Positions 57,524 through 64,000 of a stretch of DNA of 64,000 nucleotides are shown here, in pieces. This DNA is from RPRC01 sp034933285 (GTDB lineage Bacteria > Desulfobacterota > Desulfuromonadia > Geobacterales > Geobacteraceae), in the NCBI GenBank assembly GCA_034933285.1, contig JAYFNT010000005.1, positions 124,001-188,000 on the forward strand. The letters run 5' to 3'. Both the position numbers and the translations under genes were made by a program. Below the pieces are notes generated by a model. The model was not told the DNA's origin. It made no database searches and was given only the letters and a program-made list of their open reading frames with translations. Positions within the stretch are counted from its first letter, which is position 1, and each line of letters begins with the position of its first letter.

Positions 57524-58090
57524 ATGACCGGCCTCAGAAAAGCCGTTTTCCTGGACCGTGACGGTGTCGTCAACGTGGACAAGGGGTATATTTATCGCAG
57601 AGAGGATTTCCAATTCCTGCCCCGTGTGCCGGAAGCGATCGGATTGCTGAACAAAGCCGGTTACCTGGTGATCGTGGTGACCAACCAGTCGGGGATTGCG
57701 CGGGGCTTTTACACTCTGGATGACGTCACACGGCTTCACGATCATGTGGATGCCGAACTTGCGCATCATGGAAGCAGAATTGACGCTTACTACCTGTGTC
57801 CGCATCATCCCGACCACGGGCCGGACGGCCGGGGCGGGGAATGCCTTTGCCGCAAACCCTTGCCGGGCATGCTGCTGGAGGCTGCGGCCGATTTGTCCGT
57901 CGACCTGTCCCGTTCGTTCATGGTCGGGGACAAGCTGAGCGACGTGGAAGCAGGCCTGGCGGCCGGCTGCTCTCCCATTCTGGTCGGAGGAGACGAGGAC
58001 GGCACGGCTCAGGATGCCCGGAGACGCGGGGCAGCGGTATGCTCCGACCTGATGGGAGCTGTCGAGCTGATCGTCGGAAGCGGCAGCTGA
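57524..58090 (+). CDS. gmhB: D-glycero-beta-D-manno-heptose-1,7-bisphosphate 7-phosphatase
   Basis: The 188-residue HAD phosphatase has the nucleophile motif FLDRDGVVNVDKGY, TNQSGIARGFY, the zinc-binding loop CPHHPDHGPDGRGGECLCRKP and MVGDKLSDVEAG. It removes the 7-phosphate between the two HldE reactions. I chose the ATG at 57524, seven bases after CAGGAG. It completes the ADP-heptose pathway with gmhA and hldE in this cluster. Confidence 0.93.
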   Translation: MTGLRKAVFLDRDGVVNVDKGYIYRREDFQFLPRVPEAIGLLNKAGYLVIVVTNQSGIARGFYTLDDVTRLHDHVDAELAHHGSRIDAYYLCPHHPDHGPDGRGGECLCRKPLPGMLLEAAADLSVDLSRSFMVGDKLSDVEAGLAAGCSPILVGGDEDGTAQDARRRGAAVCSDLMGAVELIVGSGS

Positions 58091-58155
58091 AAGTGTTCTC
58101 GCCGGGGCTTACGTTTGACCTGGATTCTTCAGATGTACTATTACGCGCATATACG

Positions 58156-58258
58156 TAAACCTGAATTCGTGATGTCAGAGAGCCGAAACTGCCCGGAATG
58201 CAAAGACGAGAGGAATTAACCGTTCGCGAGGGCGCGAAGGCGTCACGGATTCAAGACA
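58156..58258 (+). repeat. Dispersed inverted-repeat element, copy B
   Basis: A shorter relative of copy A at 18119-18301, in opposite orientation. Ends read ACCTGAATTCGTGATG and GCGTCACGGATTCAAG, again inverted relative to each other. About 78 bases of copy A's interior are absent. Located in the 199-base gap between gmhB and rmlA. Confidence 0.65.
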
Positions 58259-58289
58259 GAGTATGCGGTGACATGCAAAGGACCGAAAC

Positions 58290-59180
58290 ATGGCGATAGA
58301 AAAAGGCATAATACTGGCGGGCGGAGCAGGAAGCAGGCTCTATCCGCTGACGCTTGTGGCCAGCAAACAGCTTCAGCCGGTGTATGACAAGCCGATGATC
58401 TATTACCCCCTGGCAACCCTGATGACTGCCGGCCTGAGGGACATACTGATCATTTCCACCCCTGTCGATACCCCCCGGTTCCAGTCTCTGCTGGGTGACG
58501 GCTCACGCTGGGGCATCCGGCTGAGCTACAAGGTCCAGCCAGAGCCCAGGGGCATTGCCCAGGCTTTTCTCGTTGGGGAGGAGTTCATTGCCAAAGACCC
58601 GGTCTGCCTTATCCTGGGGGACAACATATTCTATGGTAAAATCGGCCTTGATCAGGCACTGGCGAAGTTCGACTCGGGCGCCAGGATTTTCGGCTACTAT
58701 GTCAACGACCCGGAACGTTACGGAGTCGTTGAATTTGATGAGGCCGGCCGGGTTGTCAGCATAGAGGAAAAGCCGTCCGCTCCGAAAAGCCACTTTGCCG
58801 TTCCGGGCCTGTACCTCTATGACGGCAAGGTGGTCGAAATGACCAGGTCTTTAACCCCTTCGGCCAGGGGCGAACTCGAAATAACCGACCTGAACCTGCA
58901 ATATCTGCGTCAGGGTGAGCTGGGCGTCGAGCGCCTGGGAAGGGGTATCGCCTGGCTGGACACCGGCACCCACCAGAGCCTGCTTGAGGCGAGCCACTTC
59001 ATCGGCACCCTGGAAGCGCGGCAGGGGCTGAAGATCGCCTGCCTCGAAGAGATTGCCTTCCGTCTCGGGTTCATCGATAGCGAGGGCATGAAAAATGCGA
59101 TAGACCAGACTCCGAAATCCGGCTATCGGGATTACCTGGCCAGGGTTTTATCGGAAAAGAAATTTCGGGAGGAGGTCTGA
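58290..59180 (+). CDS. rmlA: Glucose-1-phosphate thymidylyltransferase
   Basis: The 296-residue enzyme makes dTDP-glucose. Features: GIILAGGAGSRLYPLTLVAS, KQLQPVYDKPMIYYPL, ILGDNIFYG, and SIEEKPSAPKSHFAVPGLY with ITDLNLQYL. Length and motifs match RmlA/RfbA. It would start dTDP-rhamnose synthesis, but rmlB and rmlD are not in the window. The RmlC-like gene follows after one base. The promoter region is occupied by the dispersed repeat. Confidence 0.94.
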   Translation: MAIEKGIILAGGAGSRLYPLTLVASKQLQPVYDKPMIYYPLATLMTAGLRDILIISTPVDTPRFQSLLGDGSRWGIRLSYKVQPEPRGIAQAFLVGEEFIAKDPVCLILGDNIFYGKIGLDQALAKFDSGARIFGYYVNDPERYGVVEFDEAGRVVSIEEKPSAPKSHFAVPGLYLYDGKVVEMTRSLTPSARGELEITDLNLQYLRQGELGVERLGRGIAWLDTGTHQSLLEASHFIGTLEARQGLKIACLEEIAFRLGFIDSEGMKNAIDQTPKSGYRDYLARVLSEKKFREEV

Positions 59181-59181
59181 A

Positions 59182-59673
59182 ATGGCGGATGAGTTGCCGG
59201 CATTCAAGCAGGGGAAGATACGGGACGTTGTGGTGAGGCTTCTGGCAAAACACCTGGATGAGCGGGGCTGGCTGTCCGAGCTGTTCCGCAGTGACGAGTT
59301 GGAGGGCATTCCCTCGCCTGCCATGGCGTATGTCTCAATGACCGTTCCCGGCGTTGCCCGGGGGCCCCACGAACATGTGGAGCAGACCGATTATTTCTGC
59401 TTTCTCGGGCCTGCCAACTTCAAGATCTATCTCTGGGACAGCCGGCCCGGCTCGGATACGTTCGGCACGAAGCAGGTTGTCTATGCCGGTGCGGATGCCC
59501 CGAAAATCGTGGTTGTGCCGCCCGGAGTAGTTCATGCCTACAAGAACGTCGGAACGGAAAGCGGACTGGTGTTCAATGCGCCTGACCGCCTGTACGCCGG
59601 GCAGGGCAGAAAGCAGCCTGTGGACGAGATCCGCCACGAAGATGCACAGGACTCTCCATTCCTTCTCGATTGA
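59182..59673 (+). CDS. RmlC-like cupin, dTDP-4-dehydrorhamnose 3,5-epimerase family
   Basis: The 163-residue protein has the cupin pattern and family segments: LDERGWLSELFR, VSMTVPGVARGPHEHVEQTD, then VVVPPGVVHAYKNVG. The canonical RmlC motif VRGLHYQ reads ARGPHEH here, so the active site differs from classical RmlC. It may be a ketoisomerase or epimerase of a different dTDP-sugar. Directly coupled to rmlA (one base between genes). Confidence 0.82.
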   Translation: MADELPAFKQGKIRDVVVRLLAKHLDERGWLSELFRSDELEGIPSPAMAYVSMTVPGVARGPHEHVEQTDYFCFLGPANFKIYLWDSRPGSDTFGTKQVVYAGADAPKIVVVPPGVVHAYKNVGTESGLVFNAPDRLYAGQGRKQPVDEIRHEDAQDSPFLLD

Positions 59674-59736
59674 CGCCGGGGGATTCCCCGGGGCCTCGGC
59701 TTTGACGGTGGGGATTTCCCTTCCGCGTTTGGGATC

Positions 59737-60549
59737 ATGATCGATTTTTTCAGAAAAAACTTTCTCCGCATCATGGCCGGATGCATTCTGCTGGCGGCTT
59801 TGCTTTTCTACTCCCTGAACCTCAGGCAAAAGGAGTCCACCAACTCGTTTGAACGGGTGGTGCTGGGCGCCACTGCGCCCATAGCCGGGGTCGTGTCCCG
59901 CGTGGATGCTTTTTTCACCGGCATATGGGACAACTATTTATTTCTTGTCGGTGTGCGCAAGGAAAACGTCAAATTGCGGGACACCGTCGAAAAGCTCAAC
60001 ACGAGGCTGATCAGGGACCGCGAGAGCCAGCTGGAGAACGAGCGGTTGAAGAAGCTCCTGCAACTTAAGGACGCCATGGGTTCCCCTTCAATTGCGGCTA
60101 CCGTCATCGGCGAGGATGTTACGCCCTGGTTCCGTACCGTCATCATCGACCGCGGCTCAGTGGACGGAATCCGGGAGGGGATGCCGGTGGTGGCTTCAGC
60201 AGGTGTTGTCGGCCGGGTTGTCCGCCAGGCTGCGAACAGTTCCCGGCTTCTGCTCATCACCGACCATGCGAGCGCTGTAGCGGCAACCATAGAGCGTTCC
60301 CGTGCGAGAGGGGTGGTAAAGGGCAAGGGCGCGGGGTTTTGCTCTCTTGAGTTTTCAGAACGGGGCGAGGATGTGAAGGTCGGCGATATCGTAGTCACTT
60401 CAGGAATCGGCGGGGTGTTTCCCAAGGGAATCCCCATCGGTGAGGTTACCATGGTGAAAAAAGGTGAGTTCGGAATCTTCCAGACAGTCGAACTGCGGCC
60501 TTTCGTATCCATGTCCCACCTGGAAGAAGTGCTGGTGATGGTGCGTTGA
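59737..60549 (+). CDS. mreC: Rod shape-determining protein MreC
   Basis: The 270-residue protein has an N-terminal membrane helix (FLRIMAGCILLAALLFYSL), a coiled coil (about 70-105, ENVKLRDTVEKLNTRL), and two beta-barrel subdomains with VIGEDVTPWFRTVIIDRGS and KVGDIVVTSGIGGVFPKGI. It links MreB to the periplasmic synthases. The 63-base gap after the RmlC-like gene and same direction suggest one transcript. The start has no strong Shine-Dalgarno. Confidence 0.93.
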   Translation: MIDFFRKNFLRIMAGCILLAALLFYSLNLRQKESTNSFERVVLGATAPIAGVVSRVDAFFTGIWDNYLFLVGVRKENVKLRDTVEKLNTRLIRDRESQLENERLKKLLQLKDAMGSPSIAATVIGEDVTPWFRTVIIDRGSVDGIREGMPVVASAGVVGRVVRQAANSSRLLLITDHASAVAATIERSRARGVVKGKGAGFCSLEFSERGEDVKVGDIVVTSGIGGVFPKGIPIGEVTMVKKGEFGIFQTVELRPFVSMSHLEEVLVMVR

Positions 60550-60554
60550 TTCCC

Positions 60555-61043
60555 ATGTTCACCTTTCTAAACACCATCGTCATAGTCATGGTAGGGATCA
60601 TCTGCCAATATGTACTGATTCCGGCCCATATAGCTGACCCCTTCAAGCCCAATCTGCTTATCATCCTCGTCGTTTACATCGGATTCCGAAGTGATTTCCG
60701 TGTCGGCGCCCTTTCTTCCTTCTTTCTCGGGCTGCTTCATGATTCCCTGAGCGGGACCAATTTCGGCCTCAGCGGGTTCACTTTCCTTTTCATTTTCTTT
60801 CTTTATCACGAAATAGCCGGCCGTCTCTATACCTGGAGCAGGCTGCTCATGATGTTCGGCGCATTTCTGGCCAGCGTCATTCATGCCATGCTGAGCCTGA
60901 TTCTGTTATTGCTCTTCTCATCCTCTGCAGGCGTTTATGCGTCCATCCTGCAGTCGCTTCTTCTCCAGGGGCTGATTAATGCCGTCCTTTCGGCATGTCT
61001 CTTCAACGTCATACCGGTGACCGGAAGGGAGAAGGCCTTATGA
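60555..61043 (+). CDS. mreD: Rod shape-determining protein MreD
   Basis: The 162-residue protein is almost entirely hydrophobic, with five membrane segments (FLNTIVIVMVGIICQYVLI, LLIILVVYIGF and others) and the MreD-like GLLHDSLSGTNFGLSGFTF. The ATG at 60555 is likely; a TTG at 60546 overlapping the mreC stop is an alternative. Its stop overlaps the mrdA start (ATGA). Confidence 0.88.
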   Translation: MFTFLNTIVIVMVGIICQYVLIPAHIADPFKPNLLIILVVYIGFRSDFRVGALSSFFLGLLHDSLSGTNFGLSGFTFLFIFFLYHEIAGRLYTWSRLLMMFGAFLASVIHAMLSLILLLLFSSSAGVYASILQSLLLQGLINAVLSACLFNVIPVTGREKAL

Positions 61044-62962
61044 CGGAACAGACAGTCGTCCGTGATGCCAGGGATTCGTCGCAGCGAATCCGTGGCCTGA
61101 TGATCGCCGTGACCGCGATTGTCTTTATCCTCCTCATGCGGTTGTGGTACCTGCAGATCGTCAAGACCGAGGATTTCCGGAACATGTCGGAGAGCAACCG
61201 GCTCCGGCTGGTGCCGGTTGCCTCTTCGCGGGGCACGATCCTTGACCGCAACGGGGCAGTCCTTGTCGACAACAGCCCGTCATACAGCGTTGCAGTCATA
61301 CCACAGGAAGTGGCCGACAAGGATGCCCTGATCAACGGGCTGGCCCGGCTGCTGCAGGTTGACCCCGCGGAACTGGAGGACAAATGGGAAAAGGGGAGGA
61401 AAAGAAGCAAGTACCAGCCCATCATTCTGGCTTCGGGCATAAGCAGGGACCAACTGGAAATACTGGAAGAAAACAGGCTGTCCCTGCCGGGGCTGGATAT
61501 CCAGATGCATCCCATACGGGAGTATCCCCACGGGCTGCTTGCATCACACCTGTTCGGGCATCTGGGTGAAATGACCGAGCAGGAGCTCGGAAACGCGAGG
61601 TACAAAGAGTACAATCCCGGTGATTACGTGGGAAAAAGCGGCATCGAACGGAGCTGGGAAAAGGATCTTCACGGTGTCGACGGCGGCAGGCAGATCGAGG
61701 TCGATGCCATGGGACGGTTCCTGCGCACGGTAAGTGAAAGCAGCCCGACCACAGGCAACAGTCTCATGCTTACGATCGATCTGGAGATACAGAAGCAGGC
61801 TGAAGCAGCTTTCGGCAAACAGGCGGGCGCGGCGGTCGCACTCGATGTGAATAACGGCGAGGTGCTGGCGTTCGTCAGCAGCCCGAATTTCGACCCGGCT
61901 CTTTTTGCCGGCAAACTCACCTCGCGCCAATGGAACGAGTACCTGGAGGACATCCGTCACCCCCTGGAAAACAAGGCACTGAAGGGCCAGTATCCTCCCG
62001 GCTCAACATTCAAGATCGTAACGGCCCTTGCTGCGCTGGAAGAGGGCATAATCAACGAGAATACGACGATCAACTGCTCCGGATCCTACAAATACGGCAA
62101 CAGGTCGTTCGGGTGCTGGAACAAGAGGGGGCACGGCGCGGTGAACCTGAAGAAGGCATTCCGTGAATCCTGCGATGTCTACTTCTACAAGCTCGGTGAG
62201 CAGTTGGGTGTCGACAGGATCGCAACGTATGCTAAAAGGCTCGGCATCGGAACTCCGCTCGGCATCGGTCTGGAAAATGAGAAACCGGGGCTGATGCCCA
62301 CATCAGCCTGGAAAGAGAAACGATTCGGCAAGAAATGGCTGAAGGGCGAGACATTGCCGGTGGCGATCGGCCAGGGATATGTTTTGATGACCCCCATACA
62401 ACTGGCGGCCATGATTGCCGCAGTCGCCAATGAAGGGACGGTTTACCGTCCTCACCTGGTCAAGCGTGTGATAAGCCCCGAAGGCAAGACACTCCGTGAA
62501 TTCGCCCCCGAGGTTATCGGCCGGGCCGGCATGCACAGCGAAAGCTACCGGCTGGTGAAAAAGGGATTGTTTGCGGTCGTGAACGAGCCGGGCGGCACCG
62601 GCGGCATGGCCAGGCTCTATGAGGTCAAGGTCGCCGGAAAGACCGGGTCTTCCCAGGTCGTCAAGCTGCGGAACGGCAAGAACGTAGCCGGCTACCAGTT
62701 CCGGGACCATGCGCTCTTTGTTGCATTCGCGCCGTATGAGAAGCCTGAGATCGCTGTCGCGGTGATAGTGGAGCACGGAGCGCACGGCGGTTCAGCAGCG
62801 GCGCCTATTGCCGGCCGTATCCTGAAGACCTATTTCCAGGGGAAAGGGGTCATCAAGAAGCCCGTGCCCAGGAAGGCCGATTCATCAGCCGAGCCCGACG
62901 GGGAAGAATCGGGCACTCAAGCTGAGACACCAAACGTGGAGGATCACGAGGCCAATGATTGA
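61040..62962 (+). CDS. mrdA: Penicillin-binding protein 2 (elongation transpeptidase)
   Basis: The 640-residue protein has an N-terminal membrane helix (LMIAVTAIVFILLMRLWYL), a pedestal with RGTILDRNGAVLVDN, and the transpeptidase motifs PPGSTFKIV (SxxK), SCD and AGKTGSSQ (KTG). It cross-links peptidoglycan in the elongasome with RodA. A hydrophilic tail (PNVEDHEAND) overlaps rodA by 8 bases. The start overlaps mreD by ATGA. Confidence 0.95.
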   Translation: MTEQTVVRDARDSSQRIRGLMIAVTAIVFILLMRLWYLQIVKTEDFRNMSESNRLRLVPVASSRGTILDRNGAVLVDNSPSYSVAVIPQEVADKDALINGLARLLQVDPAELEDKWEKGRKRSKYQPIILASGISRDQLEILEENRLSLPGLDIQMHPIREYPHGLLASHLFGHLGEMTEQELGNARYKEYNPGDYVGKSGIERSWEKDLHGVDGGRQIEVDAMGRFLRTVSESSPTTGNSLMLTIDLEIQKQAEAAFGKQAGAAVALDVNNGEVLAFVSSPNFDPALFAGKLTSRQWNEYLEDIRHPLENKALKGQYPPGSTFKIVTALAALEEGIINENTTINCSGSYKYGNRSFGCWNKRGHGAVNLKKAFRESCDVYFYKLGEQLGVDRIATYAKRLGIGTPLGIGLENEKPGLMPTSAWKEKRFGKKWLKGETLPVAIGQGYVLMTPIQLAAMIAAVANEGTVYRPHLVKRVISPEGKTLREFAPEVIGRAGMHSESYRLVKKGLFAVVNEPGGTGGMARLYEVKVAGKTGSSQVVKLRNGKNVAGYQFRDHALFVAFAPYEKPEIAVAVIVEHGAHGGSAAAPIAGRILKTYFQGKGVIKKPVPRKADSSAEPDGEESGTQAETPNVEDHEAND

Positions 62963-64000
62963 CCGCCGACTTTTTACCAACTTCGACTGGGCGCTCCTGG
63001 CGCTCGTTCTGGTGATTGCGGGAATCGGGGTGGTGAACATTGCCAGCGCTACCGCTTCCTACAACATGGCGGATACGCCCTATTCACTCCGGCAAGTATA
63101 TTGGATACTGATCGGGCTTTTCATCATGCTCATGGTTTGCAGCATCGACTACCATCTTTTCGGCGACGTTTCCTACTGGTTTTACGGAATTGCCGTATTC
63201 CTGCTCCTCGTCGTCCTGGTGATGGGGAAAAGTTCGATGGGGGCCACGCGCTGGCTCCACCTGGGTTTCATCAGTTTCCAGCCGTCTGAGCTTATGAAAA
63301 TCGTTATCGTGATGGTATACGCCCGTTACTTCAGCGCATATCCTCCCGTGGACGGACTTTCCTTCAATGGCCTGTTCTATCCTTTTCTCATGCTGGGGGC
63401 GCCCGCGTTGCTGATCATGAAACAGCCCGATCTCGGGACCGCCATTCTGGTTGTGCTCATCGCATTTTCCATGATCCTGTTCGTGGGCATCAGGATGAAG
63501 ACCCTGGTGGCGCTCGTGCTGGCGGCTGTCCCCGCTGTGTTTCTCGGTTGGCATTTCTATCTTCGCGACTACCAGAAGGAGCGGATACTGAATTTCCTTT
63601 CGCCCGAGCGTGACCCGCTCGGCAGCGGCTATCACATTATCCAGAGCAAGATAGCCGTGGGATCGGGCGGTTTTCTCGGCAAGGGCTTTCTCCAGGGGAC
63701 CCAGACCCAGCTCCGCTTTCTTCCCGAGCAGCATACGGATTTCGCCTTTTCCGTATTCTCGGAAGAATGGGGGTTTGCCGGCTGCTTTATAGTGCTCGCC
63801 CTTTATCTGGCACTGGTGTTGTGGGGGCTTGAGATCGCCCGACGATGCAATGACACGTTCGGCAGCCTCATGGCGGTTGGCGTGACAGCCATGCTCTTCT
63901 GGCATATCACCATCAATATCGGGATGGTCATCGGACTCTTTCCTGTTGTCGGTGTCCCCCTGCCGCTCTTTTCCTACGGCGGTACATCAATGATCACCTC
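62955..64000 (+). CDS. rodA: Rod shape-determining glycosyltransferase RodA, 3' end outside the window
   Basis: The 348 visible codons encode a SEDS-family membrane protein: FDWALLALVLVIAGIGVVNI, GATRWLHLGFISFQPSELMK, QPDLGTAILV, LGSGYHIIQSKIAVGSGG, FLPEQHTDFAFSVFSEEWGF and GLFPVVGVPLPLFSYGG. It polymerises glycan strands for PBP2. The ATG overlaps the mrdA stop by 8 bases. Only the last few tens of residues are missing. Confidence 0.93.
   Translation, partial: MIDRRLFTNFDWALLALVLVIAGIGVVNIASATASYNMADTPYSLRQVYWILIGLFIMLMVCSIDYHLFGDVSYWFYGIAVFLLLVVLVMGKSSMGATRWLHLGFISFQPSELMKIVIVMVYARYFSAYPPVDGLSFNGLFYPFLMLGAPALLIMKQPDLGTAILVVLIAFSMILFVGIRMKTLVALVLAAVPAVFLGWHFYLRDYQKERILNFLSPERDPLGSGYHIIQSKIAVGSGGFLGKGFLQGTQTQLRFLPEQHTDFAFSVFSEEWGFAGCFIVLALYLALVLWGLEIARRCNDTFGSLMAVGVTAMLFWHITINIGMVIGLFPVVGVPLPLFSYGGTSMIT

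Overview
The window looks like the chromosome of a Geobacter-type bacterium (Geobacteraceae, Desulfuromonadota). This rests on the gene order rng-purT-rplU-rpmA-obgE-proB-proA-nadD-rsfS-rlmH-gpmI, the fused radical-SAM/DUF2344 gene beside rng, the heptose genes between mreB and mreCD, and a GEMM riboswitch carrying the cGAMP-type A20 base that is typical of Geobacter. I see no rRNA, tRNA or CRISPR array. The assignment is by recognition of families and order, not by a database search.

Bases 1 to about 10,700 are the early end of a Mu-like transposable prophage that continues past the left edge. Read from its putative left end near 10,700 toward base 1 it carries: an extra gene of unknown function, a CI-type repressor on the opposite strand, a Ner/Cro-like regulator, two unknown early genes, an rve-fold (DDE) transposase, an ExeA-type AAA ATPase in the MuB position, a GemA/DUF1018 protein, three small proteins that may be paralogues, a zinc-finger protein, a regulator made of two fused Mor domains, a small unknown protein, and the truncated major capsid gene. 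The capsid gene follows the Mor gene almost directly, so the usual lysis, terminase, portal and protease genes are missing between them.

Bases 10.8 to 31 kb are host core genes: a ferredoxin-like protein, an HD phosphohydrolase, a family B DNA polymerase whose promoter predicts a leaderless mRNA, a TIGR04073 protein, an exported Lys/Ala-rich protein, the radical SAM fusion, RNase G, purT, then the ribosomal protein/GTPase/proline/NAD/ribosome-maturation run to gpmI, and an OmpA-like lipoprotein. A complete GEMM-I aptamer with its own promoter and intrinsic terminator lies between purT and rplU.

Bases 31.2 to 35.6 kb hold an O-methyltransferase gene, then a 1.38-kb unit bounded by 21-bp perfect inverted repeats and encoding a DUF3024 protein and a RAYT-type (Y1) transposase with a DnaA-like tail. 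Its right repeat supplies the only visible start codon of a LysR regulator, which is followed by leuB and a small membrane protein.

Bases 35.8 to 52.9 kb carry two paralogous GapN-like aldehyde dehydrogenases around an unknown gene, sucCD, small membrane-associated proteins (DUF948, YtxH), a YihY/BrkB membrane protein, a MalY/PatB lyase with a compact small-RNA or small-ORF unit upstream, a class II aldolase, an EEP-family protein, a CBS-containing pyrophosphatase, an FmdB-type zinc ribbon protein, purC and a PpiD-like chaperone.

Bases 53 to 64 kb are the cell-envelope region: mreB, then gmhA, a deoxyhypusine-synthase-like gene, hldE, gmhB, rmlA and an RmlC-like gene, then mreC, mreD, mrdA and the start of rodA. 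Rod-shape machinery and heptose/nucleotide-sugar synthesis are therefore interleaved. Two copies of a dispersed inverted-repeat element lie at 18.1-18.3 kb and 58.2 kb.
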